64,000 nucleotides of DNA from Brachionus koreanus (taxonomy: Eukaryota; Rotifera; Eurotatoria; Ploima; Brachionidae), in contig PJRA01000453.1 of the NCBI GenBank assembly GCA_016987375.1, forward strand, positions 214,718 to 278,717, read 5' to 3'. The notes beneath the pieces are model-generated. The model was not told the DNA's origin and did no database searches. It saw only the letters and a program-made list of their open reading frames with translations. The position numbers and the translations under genes were made by a program. Every line of letters starts with the position of its first letter. Positions within the stretch are counted from its first letter, which is position 1. Below, in pieces: positions 13,630-24,277 of this stretch.

Positions 13630-14451
13630 AGGTTATACCTAAAAAGCGGAATGCGGAACGCGGAATGCGGAATTATTATGCGGAATTCCGCAAAGGTTTT
13701 TAGCATTTTATTCCGCAAAATGACCTACTAAAATGCGGAATTCCGCTTTTTAGTATTAATATTTTTTTTTGTGGAATTTTTTTGCGGAATATGCGGAATG
13801 AAACATTTTTTTTCTCAAAAACTACTTTATTATTTTAATATTTTTAATAAAATCATAATAAAGTTTAATTAAATGTAGTCTTACATACTCAAATATGCGG
13901 AATGAAACATAGAATTTGTTAGATTAATTTTGAAAATAAAATTAAAAATAAGAACCTCCTTTTATTTATCCCTATAAATTTTATTTTTTCGAAAAATACA
14001 TGGAAAAAAATTCAAAAATTAATTGACCAAAAAATCGACCATTGTACGTGTCCAGTTTGCCAAGAATTTTGTTTGGATAATTCTATTGAATGTGACGACT
14101 GCAAATATTGGTATCATTTTAAATGTGCTAAAGTAAGCGTTTATCATCGAAAAGGTAAAAGTAAGTCTTGGTCGTGTTCTAAATATGACCAAGTATGTAA
14201 GACTACATTTAATTAAACTTTATTATGATTTTATTAAAAATATTAAAATAATAAAGTAGATTTTGAGAAAAAAAATGTTTCATTCCGCATATTCCGCAAA
14301 AAAATTCCACAAAAAAAAATATTAATACTAAAAAGCGGAATTCCGCATTTTAGTAGGTCATTTTGCGGAATAAAATGCTAAAAACCTTTGCGGAATTCCG
14401 CATAATAATTCCGCATTCCGCGTTCCGCATTCCGCTTTTTAGGTATAACCT
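13630..14451. mobile_element. Nonautonomous DNA transposon with 259-bp inverted repeats, enclosing a PHD-finger fragment
   Basis: Arms 13630-13888 and 14193-14451 are near-perfect reverse complements starting AGGTTATACCTAAAAAGCGG, rich in GCGGAAT repeats. The unique centre is about 300 bp and encodes a PHD-like zinc finger on the plus strand. No transposase motif is visible and a target duplication is not obvious. Superfamily unassigned. Confidence 0.8.
13923..14215 (+). pseudogene. PHD zinc-finger fragment inside the transposon
   Basis: A frame open from 13923 to the stop at 14215, without an ATG before the domain, reads HCTCPVCQEFC, then IECDDCKYWYHFKC, then SKSWSCSKY. Spacing matches the C4HC3 PHD finger (CxxC, CxxC, HxxC, WxCxxC). 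The last expected cysteine is tyrosine (TAT where TGT would give Cys). The reading frame runs into the right inverted repeat. PHD fingers of this kind occur in some invertebrate retroelement and transposon proteins; here it looks like a captured, decaying piece. Confidence 0.6.
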
Positions 14452-16144
14452 TTTTTTCACTATAAATTTTTCTCTAATATAGCTATTCTCTAAAAATTTA
14501 TTTCTCTATTTTGATCGTTTACCTATCTATGATAAGGAAAGCGTTAGGAATCATAAATCGATCATTCTCCGTTTCCAGTTAATGATTAGACAAAAAAAAG
14601 TATTTTTACCACAAATAAAATAAAATATAACTAATCATGTATTTATTTATTAAATCGAGTTTTTTTCTTCTTTTTATTATTATCAACAAAATTAATTATT
14701 ATTAGATAAAGTTATTTATCCTATAAAGTTAAGCTTCAATTTTTCAAATCATTTATAATGCCTTTTTTTGACTACTGTCTATCGTTATCTATTTACTTTA
14801 CGAAAAGATCAATTCTTTTAGTTAACTACTTAATATTCGACCGAGTATTTTGTGCAATAGTTATTTTAACATTCTAAATAACAGATTAAATGAGTTTAAT
14901 ATTGACTTTTTTTAACACAGAATTATCAAGCGTCTTGCCTAATTTGCTCATAAAATTTTTATTTTTCAAACCAAATTGTCTAAAAAATAGACTAATCAGA
15001 AACTGTACAATTAAAACTCAATATGCTCTAAGGAATGTTAATGATTACCTTGTTCCTTCGAAAGGAAAATTTGATTATTTTTTTTTCTAATTTTATCAAC
15101 CAATTCCTAATTGATGATCTCCAGTTTAATCTTTCATTTTTTAAGCGTAGAATTAGCAATAATATTAATTCAATTTTTTTAAAATTTTGTACTATTTTTT
15201 ATAACTTTGATAAAAATTTCAGAATTTAATATTTTAATTGTTTTTTCTTTTTTTATTATATTCAATATTGTATTTTTTTCTTATAAATAAATGAGCTCAA
15301 TCATCCCACTATTGGGTTGGATCTTTGGTATTTTTGATTAAGTTGAAATATAGATAAAATAAAATGTTTTAAAAATAAAGTTTAAATTTTTTTGCATGCG
15401 AGTTTTGAGATTGGATTTGCGACATAAGCTTCGATTAGTTGCAAACTCCGATTTACATTTAATCAAAGATTTACTACATAAGCCAAATAAGACTGCTTTG
15501 TTGTTATTGTTGAACACTTGTAAAATATTTTGTTTAATAATGATATTACGATTCAAATTTTGTGTTATACAGCTCTAAATGAATTTATTTTTTTATATAA
15601 TAATAAAATAATTATACTTAATTTATTTTTATATATTTTTTCTATCTTATTCCAGTTTTGTAATATTCAATCAGTATGAAATGCACAATCAATTGCAAAT
15701 TTTTTTAATTAAATTTTAATCTTCTACTCTTAATTAAATTTAGTCAAAAACTTGGCCATTTTTCTCTTAAATTTTATTTCCTACTAAAGTTTTAAAAATA
15801 AATATTATTCATAAGCTATCATTTAACTAATTTTTAATTATTAATAGAGGAAACTCTGAAATTAATTTAAAATTACTGATGGCTAAAATTTTATTTTAAG
15901 ATTGTTTTGGTATAAACGTTTATTTTAAAATTTGTTGTTAATAAGAAAAATACATAATTGAAAAGTTCTTTAGAAATTTTCAAAATCAAAATCTCAATTC
16001 TTATTTATTCCCATTAATTCTATATTGATTAGGCCATTAATAAAAAAATATTTAATTTTTTTTACTGTTTTTGAAATAAAACAAAAAATTTTTTTAACTA
16101 TTTATTAATCAATTTCAACAAAAAAAAAAAAATACTTCAAAATT

Positions 16145-17167
16145 TCAAAAATACTTTGAATAGACAAAGTTGTCAAAAAATTTTGGTTCTGTTAATGGAC
16201 TTAATAAATATAAAAAAGAAATAAGTCCAAAAAAATACATTGTAAGAAGAAAAATTCTGGTCTTTCCTTTAAACTCATTGATTAGGCCGTCAAAGTCCGG
16301 AAAACCCATCAGATTGCAAAAAGAATGTGCCAAAAATGATGCAAAAAAGCTTCCAGTTCTTAAAAATAAATAGGACGAATAGACACCAAAACTGTAAGTG
16401 TAACCAAATTGGAAAAAATGACGGAAAAGTAAAATTTTTAAATCTATTTCTTTAGACTTGTAACCTTCGTATATATGATGTAAATGAGCAGTGCCAAAAA
16501 ATAATGGTGTCAGCAAAATGCTATTTTTCCATGTCATATGTCCGATTAATAAAGGAAGCATACAACTTCTAAAAACAAATTCTTCTGTTAGTGTACTAAT
16601 AACATAATTCCTTAAAAAGTGTAAATCAAAAAATTTGCTTAAAATACTATTTAACTTTAGATTATAAATTAAAGAAATAAATAAACTTCTAATAAAACAA
16701 ACAAAGCTCTTCATCCGATCTATTTTATTCTCATTCAATTTTGAACTTTGATTATTTTTTGTTCTATTCTCATAATATAAATCATCTAAATAATCGTAGT
16801 ATTCTGTAAGACAAACTTGAAAAATAGGTCCTATGAACAAAACTGATGTGAGGCACAATGAAACCACTGTTGAAAAAAATAAGTTAGAAAAATCAAAACG
16901 AAGCCCGGTCCATTCATCTATGCTGTAGCTATTAGAGTTGTAGCCAGACGTTGATAGAGCATAAATAACTATTAAACTGATGATTGACGATAATACTACA
17001 CTTATAAAACGACGCTTAATTACACCTGGTTCGTTTCGTTTGTAGCGGTTTTTTTGGCTCCAAAAGTAAAGACTAATGACGTAGAATGAGGCCAGAAAAA
17101 GACAGACTAGAGTACTTGAAATTAAATTTAAATTTTGGAAATTTATCTTTTCTTTGAAAAAAATCAT
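16145..17167 (-). CDS. RCE1: CAAX prenyl protease 2 (RCE1)
   Basis: A single-exon gene of 340 aa. RCE1 is the ER-membrane endoprotease that removes the last three residues of prenylated CAAX proteins such as Ras. Seen here: several hydrophobic spans, then the catalytic block LRNYVISTLTEEFVFRSCML (EE of the EExxxR motif, around residue 195), FFGTAHLHH (first conserved histidine region) and LAHSFCNLMGFPD (second histidine/asparagine region). These match the CPBP/ABI family. Length agrees with animal RCE1 (about 300-330 aa). It lies 88 bp downstream of the MRPS24 stop on the same strand. I see no AG in the roughly 50 bases before its ATG. Confidence 0.93.
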   Translation of the reverse strand: MIFFKEKINFQNLNLISSTLVCLFLASFYVISLYFWSQKNRYKRNEPGVIKRRFISVVLSSIISLIVIYALSTSGYNSNSYSIDEWTGLRFDFSNLFFSTVVSLCLTSVLFIGPIFQVCLTEYYDYLDDLYYENRTKNNQSSKLNENKIDRMKSFVCFIRSLFISLIYNLKLNSILSKFFDLHFLRNYVISTLTEEFVFRSCMLPLLIGHMTWKNSILLTPLFFGTAHLHHIYEGYKSKEIDLKILLFRHFFQFGYTYSFGVYSSYLFLRTGSFFASFLAHSFCNLMGFPDFDGLINEFKGKTRIFLLTMYFFGLISFLYLLSPLTEPKFFDNFVYSKYF

Positions 17168-17255
17168 TTTTTTTTTGTGTTGTTAATAAAAGTAATAAAT
17201 TTAATTGTTGAATTTTTTTTTTTTGATGTTAATTTATTTATGAAAAAACATTTTT

Positions 17256-19824
17256 CTACCAAGTTCTGAAAATAAGATCATTTTTGTTGTAAATTGTTTG
17301 AACTTGGATTTTAACAGCGCATTTGAGCCAGCTGGACAAAAGCTCTTCGGCGTATCCAACTAGAAAATAAACTTTTTGCGTATAATTTAGTTTTGGAAGC
17401 TTTATTAGAAATCCGATGTTAATGGTGTTGAATCTTCGCTTTATTAGAATCTCGGATGCGAATAACCCGTGAAATGTGCCGTATAAAAATTTTCGAATTA
17501 GAGCGTCGTCGGCTGCACTCTCTGCTGGTCGTTTTCCGTCCAAAAGATTAGCTAAATTGAAAAAATTTTACCAATTTTGGAATTATAATTATTTAAAATA
17601 TCTATTAGAAACAAACTATTTTAAAATATACACATTGGTTTATGCAAATTTATTTTAAAGTTAACTTAATTTTTTAATTGTTAGTTTTATTTGTTTTCTA
17701 AAAAAATATTTTTCAATATAAAATTTAAATTTTCTTAAATTTCTAAAAAAAAATTCTTTCTCAAAAAATCTCTAAAATATATTGCTATTGTTGAGAATTA
17801 AATTATCTTAATTTTGATTCCATTTAAATATGTTGTGATCTCAAATTTGGACCCAAAAATGCATTAAAAAATATTTTTAATTTCAGTTTTACACAAACAG
17901 GTTTTTGAATTTATTATAAAAAATTCCAAAATTTGGACCCTAGACCATGTTTAATTAATTTGTGGAATTAAAAAAAATAGAGCATTTAATTCTCAACAAA
18001 TTCAGTTAATTTCTGAGTGAGTTGAAAATCTTGTCGATCCAAAAATTTTGCAAAACCGACCGCTCATTTTTATTAAATTTGAAATTTTTTAATTTAATAA
18101 TAAATATGATTTATGGCAAATTTAATTAAAAAAATGATTAAAATTAGAATTGAATTTTAAGTAAAAAAAATGTCTCTACCGTATTTTCTCGCGTAATATC
18201 CTTGGGATATTAAGCAGGACATGTCTTTAAAGCCCATGGGTAATTATATGAAATTATTGCTTTTTTAAAGCTTTAATAACCCTCGAACATTAGATGAAAC
18301 GGATATATTTTTTTATTTATTATTTGATTAAAAAAATATATTCTTAATTATTTAATTGATATTTGAAAAGTTTTTATTAACAAAAAATTATACATTAATT
18401 ATAAAAAAAATGGACTTATCTATTTAAAATAAAATTAAAAAACAATATTTTCAAATCACGAAAATATTTAAAGACAAGATAAAACAGCACAAAAAAAACG
18501 AGTTCGAGTTCTACCCATTTTAACAGATTAAATTTTAAAATTTAACACATTCATTTATTTATCATTATATATACTAATGGTTTCAAAGTTCAATGACGCT
18601 TAAAAAATATAACTGTTTGTATGAGACTAAAGAAATAAAATTCTTTTATAAGAGATTAATTTAAAAAGATTAACTGAATCAAAATGACTGAGCTTCAACC
18701 ACGCCTGAACATAAAGTTCAATGTTGTTCAAAATTTCAGAGTAAAATAACCTTGTTTCACTTAATGTTTCATATAATGTACAGGGGTTATTATTATTGCA
18801 AAAATTGCTTACTTTCATATAATTTCTTAGAGACATTAGATCATGTCTCATTTAAGTTCCCAGTGGGATATTACGCGAGAAAATACGGTACTTTAATAAT
18901 TAGTGATTAGTTAGAAAATTTTAAAAGGATAATGGTACGCTAAATAATATTTTTTATTTGAATTATTTTGTCTATATTCCATATATTAAACGAAAGCTTA
19001 GTCAATATGGAACAAAACTAGATATATGTATTTTTTATCAATTACCATTAAGTAAAGTTATTGAGCCTCTTAGATAACTAATCTAAAAGCTCTCTTTTTA
19101 GTTTTGTAAATAATTTTAAAATATTGAATTATTTATTTCATCAAATAAATATTATTCAAAAAACTTCTTTCCTCTAAGAGATAGAAGAAAAATGAGAATA
19201 TTTATCCCTTAATAATTTAATTAAATTTAAAAGGAAAAACAAAACTTAATTTTTTTTTTCATTACATCACCTTCTCGATGTTAACTGAATAAATATTATT
19301 ATTATTAGAAACAAAATTTACTAAAATAAAAAACATTTAATAAAAAGTACATTTTTTTTTTTATTTAAAATATTTTTTCTTATGTAACAAAGAAGGAAAA
19401 AAACTAAAGCATCAATAAGATTGATTTAATTCTCTAAAATAAAAGTTTTATTTTAGATAAAAAAGCCAAATGTTTCATATTTTAGTAAATTTTAATTTAT
19501 CAAAAATTAAGATTTCAAAAAAATATATTTTAATTTAGAATAATTATGCTCACAAGTGTTCCACGAATTCCAGCTTTTGGTGACACCAATTTTTTCAGCA
19601 AACTGACTTTGCTCGTAATTGAGCACTATTGAATGATCAGTTGTTTTCTTGGGACGAGTTGCTCGTCTATACTTGACAAGCTTGTTGTTTAAATTAAAAG
19701 TATAATTGGTACGAATCGGCGGGCTATTGATCAAAATTGGTTGCTGCTTCAGAATAGCAATTTCGATTTTTGGTCTAAAGAGCAAAGAACTCGGAATTTT
19801 ACTGATTTTTAATAATGTATTCAT
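17256..19824 (-). CDS. MRPS24: Mitochondrial small-subunit ribosomal protein S24
   Basis: Two exons, 19554-19824 and 17256-17551, give 188 aa. Exon 1 has a basic mitochondrial-targeting-like N-terminus and ends KSWNSWNT. A GTGAGC donor joins in phase to SNLLDGKRPAESAADDALIR, then KFLYGTFHGLFASEILIKRR, and ends with YFLVGYAEELLSSWLKCAV, all characteristic of bS24m-type proteins (uS3-like, animal MRPS24). The 2.0-kb intron contains a transposon (18177-18890). A good acceptor (TTTTTTAG) sits 8 bases before the ATG and could accept a leader exon or a trans-spliced leader. Confidence 0.9.
17552..19553. other. MRPS24 intron
   Basis: A 2002-nt intron. Apart from the TA-flanked element at 18177-18890, it is AT-rich and noncoding. 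Confidence 0.8.
18177..18890. mobile_element. TA-flanked DNA transposon, CCGTATTTTCTCGCG inverted repeats
   Basis: Perfect 23-bp terminal inverted repeats (begin CCGTATTTTCTCGCGTAATA) bounded by TA on both sides, 714 bp including one TA at each end. The 74-codon minus-strand frame at 18627-18851 starts next to the right repeat and has no recognisable transposase motif. Insertion lies inside the MRPS24 intron. The intact repeats suggest a fairly recent insertion. Confidence 0.8.
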
Positions 19825-19907
19825 TAGTAGACTAAAAAATTAATTTAAAAAGCCTAACAGTCTGAATAAACTTTCTTGTTTTATAAATAAATGCTCACCT
19901 TTTATTA

Positions 19908-20273
19908 TCAATGTTTCTCTTCCACAAACAAACGTGTTAGTATTAGCTTTTTGAATGATTTTCCAAAGTATTCGTGTTCGGCTTTTTGCTCTTGTGATTT
20001 CTTTTCCTCAAAATATAAATAAGTTCCAATATTATTTTGATATTGACCTTGATAAAGCCTATTTCCTATTTGAATAATTGGATTTGGTTTTGTGATCTCA
20101 ATCGATTTAAACTGGTTGCTAAATTTTTCACAATATTTTGCGTCGTCTAAATCTGTAAACTGAATGAGAACTAAACTTTCTTGTTCAATGTCTTCTTTTT
20201 CTTCTTCTGAATTAATAATTTGCTGATTGTTTGCTGTTATATGGTCTGAATTTTCATTTAAATTCTGGTTCAT
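19908..20273 (-). CDS. GTF3C6: General transcription factor 3C subunit 6 (TFIIIC)
   Basis: A single exon of 121 aa. GTF3C6 is a small TFIIIC subunit needed for RNA polymerase III transcription of tRNA genes. After an acidic N-terminus (about 1-33) the triple-barrel core reads LVLIQFTDLDDAKYCEKF, then NPIIQIGNRLYQGQYQNNIG, TYLYFEE and SFKKLILTRLFVEEK. This matches the order and spacing of the animal protein. The acidic C-terminal extension of the human protein (213 aa) is missing, so this may be a minimal form. The stop codon is 83 bp before the MRPS24 start on the same strand. Confidence 0.85.
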   Translation of the reverse strand: MNQNLNENSDHITANNQQIINSEEEKEDIEQESLVLIQFTDLDDAKYCEKFSNQFKSIEITKPNPIIQIGNRLYQGQYQNNIGTYLYFEEKKSQEQKAEHEYFGKSFKKLILTRLFVEEKH

Positions 20274-21847
20274 TTAAAATTATAAGTTTTTTTCTTCAAA
20301 GAAACTGCATATATTTTTGAGCGTTGTTTTAAATTTTGCACAAAAAAATTTTCTTTTGCATTTAATTTATTGTTTAGTTTTAAATTTTGTCTTTATTTCT
20401 TTAAAAATATTATAAGATTTAAATAAGGTTGATATGATAAATTTAAGCTATAAAAAAAAAAGAAAAAAAATGTTTGTTAAATTATTTTTATTCAAATATA
20501 TTAGCATTCACTTTCAAAGTTTTGGCACTACAACCTGAAAATTGACATTCAAGCAAAATCCATTATTTTTGGCATTCAAATATTTTTCAAACTAGATTTT
20601 ATGACAAAAAAAAATTAATAATAATTTTTTGAATACTTGAGCTTATTGATGAGAAATGCTAAAAAATCAGCTCAGCAGAAAATTCAAAAGCCTACAGAGG
20701 GAAGAAAATAAAAAGTCTGCCTTCCAATATTTATTGTTTTAACAGATAGGATATTCAAAAATTGAAACAAGTTGCCAGGAGATATTGTGAACCCAAAAAG
20801 TTCAGATAATTTTAATGCAAATCTTGGTGCTTGAATGCTGAACTTGTAAACTAAATTGTAAACGACTACTGTTAGTCGTTTGGGTTTTTCTTTGACACTG
20901 CTCCAAGTGCTTTTATAAAAAATTAAAAATTAGTAGATCCACTTATTTTTAATTTTTTAATTATTGAAAATTTTCATTTATTGTCAATAACATCATAAAA
21001 ATTTATTATGTTTGTACTTAGTGTAATATTGCCCTGTCTCCTTTTATTAGAATTTTATATTTTGGTTAGCTTACTATGGTTAACTGAAAATTATTGAATA
21101 AATTTGTATCGTGTAACCAGCCTAGACCATTGTTAACACTCAAAAACCGGAGGGGTCTTTTGAACCCCTTTTGTAACTTCCTTTATTTGTTTCTTATTCA
21201 ATAAATTTAATCATTTTTTTATAATTTTTTTTTCAATCATATTTTAAATCAAAAATATTATAAAATTATTTAATTTTTTCTATAAAAAAATTTTATTTTC
21301 ATTGAAAAAAAGTATAAAAAAAGATTTAAATAAAACGGTCAAAAAAGTCATCCGGTTTTTGAGTGTTAACATTAGTAGTGGAATTTTATAGACTATAAAT
21401 AGTGGAATTTTAACATACCAAACGAACCTTTATTTTAATAAAGTAAGTTAAATTAATATTTAGTTTTATTTAGTGATTTCCCCTTCTCCTATTAAAATTT
21501 ACTTTAACATAAAAGATTTATTCATGTATACTATATGGAAAATTATTGAATAAAACGTTTAATATATCAAACTAAATAAAGTTACCCATTAAACTAACCA
21601 TAGTTGAACTTTTAAAAACGTTTTTGAAATTTTCATTATTTATGTTTCCATTAGTTTTTTTTAAACTAATTAATTTTAGATTTTTTTTAAGAAATATTAA
21701 TTTTTTTAAAAACCGAAATTTTTAGTCCAGAAATAAAATAACTATTTAAAGATAAATAAATAAATTATATATTTTTAGAAAAATTTTTATTGATGATTAG
21801 ATTAAAATCGATACTTAAATTTATACTAAACAAAAAAATATAGAGAA
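20274..21847. other. Intergenic with one MITE
   Basis: The piggyBac-like element at 21133-21369 is the only feature seen between GTF3C6 and the first neuropeptide gene. Confidence 0.5.
21133..21369. mobile_element. piggyBac-like MITE, copy A
   Basis: Perfect 15-bp inverted repeats CACTCAAAAACCGGA, immediately flanked by TTAA on both sides, 237 bp in all. TTAA duplication and a C-rich start are typical of piggyBac elements. It is related to copy B at 41876-42111 (shared CACTCAAAA...GGAGGGGT start). Confidence 0.75.
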
Positions 21848-22442
21848 TTATATGTGAAAGTATTCGATTAATTTAGACTGAGCAATTGAGTCTTCGGTTG
21901 ATTCAATTTGGTCATTTGATCTTTTTCCTCTTAAAAAAAAATTATTTTCAAAAATTAGAACTTAAAAAATTTCTAAATTTACATTTGATCAAAATCAAAT
22001 CTTCCATGGCCTGGTAGAGATTCTTGGAACCTAGTTAGGAATAGCAATATAATGTCTAACTTAATTCATTTAGTCTAAAGGAGTAGTTACATTTTTTTTA
22101 GAAGAATTTTAGCTTGTATTTCCATTAATCTAGCATCAACATCGCTTCTTTTATTTCTTTTAAGAAAAAAAAATTTAAATTTAATCCAAATAAAATTATC
22201 TTGTAAATTTACACTCTCGAATGGGTCATCATATCCAAAATTTTCTGGCTATAAAAATATTTCATTTTTTAAAAATTAAAAAAAAAAGTGAATATTTACT
22301 CAAGATCTTTTTCAAACTCGCCCAATTCATCCAAAAACACTTGCTTTCTTATTTCTTTAGAAAGCTTTGGGAAAGCCATTGTATTCACTGCACATGCTGC
22401 CACTATAACAAGCATAAAAATTGTTTGCATCGAAGCTCTCAT
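21848..22442 (-). CDS. Amidated neuropeptide precursor 1
   Basis: Five exons, 22300-22442, 22213-22248, 22091-22156, 21983-22030 and 21848-21929, give 124 aa. All introns are 52-62 nt and phase 2. Residues 1 to about 22 are a signal peptide (hydrophobic core IFMLVIVAACAV). A spacer ends VNKR, a dibasic cleavage site. The predicted mature peptide begins SDVDARLMEIQAKILLKK, continues MFQESLP and ends GHGRFDFDQI followed by GKR, the signal for C-terminal amidation and cleavage: 35 residues, no cysteine. A divergent tail (SNDQIES...) follows. It is the first of three tandem paralogues. A secreted peptide hormone role is inferred from precursor layout. I cannot name the family. Confidence 0.8.
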
Positions 22443-22978
22443 TTTGATTACTTGATTATTTTTGTTTTTAAAATTCGAAAATCAATCCTATTTATATCCA
22501 TTAGAAGTCATTCTGGATTAGACAACTTTAATTTTTACCATCAAAAACAAACTTTTGTTTAAATGCAAATTTTAAAGTTTGGCTAAATTGAATTTTTTAT
22601 TCGATTTGATTTACAATAAAACTTTCTAATAAATGAATAATCATATATTTTTTTGAATAGCAAGTTTGGCACTTATGCCTCAGTCACGAAATATGCGTCA
22701 CATATTCTCGATATTGATAAAAACCATTCAAATAAAAATGCAAATACCTTTGATAAAACATTCATTTTTATTATTCATTTATTTATATGGAATAATTCTG
22801 AAAACATTTTTTATAATCATCCTACTCTTGAAAATTTTTATCAATAAAGCCAAAATTTTTTAAAAATATTCAAATGAAAAGACAAAATTAAAATAAAATA
22901 ACAAATTTTTATTTAATATTAGGGTTCACAAAAAAAACATTATGTTCATTAATGAAAAAAAAAGAAATTCAATAATAT

Positions 22979-23577
22979 TCATTGATTTTGTATATTATTT
23001 ACATTTTCAAAATAAGTTTGATCAGCTGACCGTTTGCCTCTTAAAAAAATTGAAAAATTTAAAAAAAAAAAATTAATTAAAAATTTACAATTCATCAAAA
23101 TCAAATCTTCCATAACCTAGAAAAACATATTTTGGTTAGTTTTCTTTTTTATAAATATTTTTTTTTTTAGAAATTAAATTTACCAACTGGCATTTCAGCT
23201 AATCTATAAAAGAAAAATTTTATTTTAACTTTTCTATTATTCGAAAATTTTAAATATTTACGCTTTAGCTAACAGTATTTTAGCTTGTAATTCTAACAAT
23301 CTCGCTTCAACATCATTTCTTTTGGATCTTGGCAGAAGATAATGAACAATTTTGATTTAAATTTTTTTTTTTATTTTTACTTATGAAGATCAACATTTGA
23401 ATAAGATCGTTTGTTAAGTAAATGTTTTAGGTCTTTATTTGTTTTTCTATTAGGAAATAAAAAAGTTTAATTTTTTAATTTTGTTTGTTTAGATTACATT
23501 TCGATTGACCAAACACTTTGACAAACCATTGCCATCAAAGCAATACTGACTATTAATTTTGTCACAAAAAATCTCAT
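22979..23577 (-). CDS. Amidated neuropeptide precursor 2
   Basis: Six exons, 23498-23577, 23381-23446, 23262-23327, 23184-23203, 23089-23116 and 22979-23039, give 106 aa. The signal peptide is MRFFVTKLIVSIALMAMVCQ onward, cleaved near VWS. Two dibasic sites precede the main peptide: LLNKR and KSKR, so a short extra peptide (SYSNVDLH) could be released. The main peptide is again exactly 35 residues: NDVEARLLELQAKILLAKAL, AEMPV, then GYGRFDFDEL, followed by GKR. A tail (SADQTYF...) ends the precursor. The exon that is single in precursors 1 and 3 is split here by an intron at MPVG|Y (20 + 28 = 48 nt, equal to the 48 nt of precursor 1), so an intron was gained here or lost in the others. Confidence 0.8.
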
Positions 23578-24277
23578 GTTTCTCTAATTTATTTTTATTT
23601 TTAATGAATAATAATTAAAAAAAAAATATTTTTAATTTCCATAGATTTTTAGTCAATTTATACTCAAATTTCTTAATATAAACTGATAAATATTTGAATT
23701 TTATTCCTAAATTAGATTTTTTTTTATAAATTAACGTCATGTTTTTGTGAAAGTATTTCACATCGAATAGGCGAATAATTCACTTGGTAAATAAAAAACA
23801 AGACAAGTCACTTGACTTAACTCAAATTCTCACTCGGCTTTGCTGCAATATTTATTCAATTATTTATTTTAGGAATAATCGAACTTCTTTATTTTTATTC
23901 GCCTCGTTAGAATTCATGATTACATAAACTTTTTTTATTTTTTTTTTCATGACACGAATCTTTTAATTAGTTTTTAATTTTGATAATTTTTTCCTTTTTA
24001 AATATTTATTTTAGTCAATTCAATAGCTTATCTAAATATTGCAAATTTAAATCTGATACAATCACGGTGCTTAATTCATTTCGTTTTTCGAACAAATATT
24101 CATTCATTCTAAGTTTTTCAATTAAGGAAAAAAAATTAAATAAAAATTTTTAAAATTTTTTTATTAATAATCATTCATTAAACACATACTAGAATATATC
24201 TAAGTATTGATTTAATTGAATACGGTTCGAGTGCAAGGAAACGGTGACTAAAACCATTGCAAATAGTTAATAAATAC

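Larger units (their letters stand above)
13008..16144. other. Intergenic region with one inverted-repeat transposon
   Basis: The 822-bp element at 13630-14451 is the only clear content. Short open frames at 14890-15230 (plus) and 15338-15556 (minus) have no recognisable domain and are not called. Confidence 0.5.

Noticed and set aside
14890..15229. Overlapping plus-strand frames of 64-66 codons
   Set aside because: Phe/Leu/Asn-rich, no recognisable motif and no convincing splice sites.
15338..15556. 72-codon minus-strand frame (NNNKAVLFGLCSKS...) and its plus-strand counterpart
   Set aside because: Somewhat protein-like, but no domain, no neighbours to splice to and open on both strands. 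Evidence is too thin to call a gene.
22221..22863. Plus-strand frames of 64-113 codons
   Set aside because: The first is antisense to neuropeptide precursor 1. The others are low-complexity translations of AT-rich DNA.
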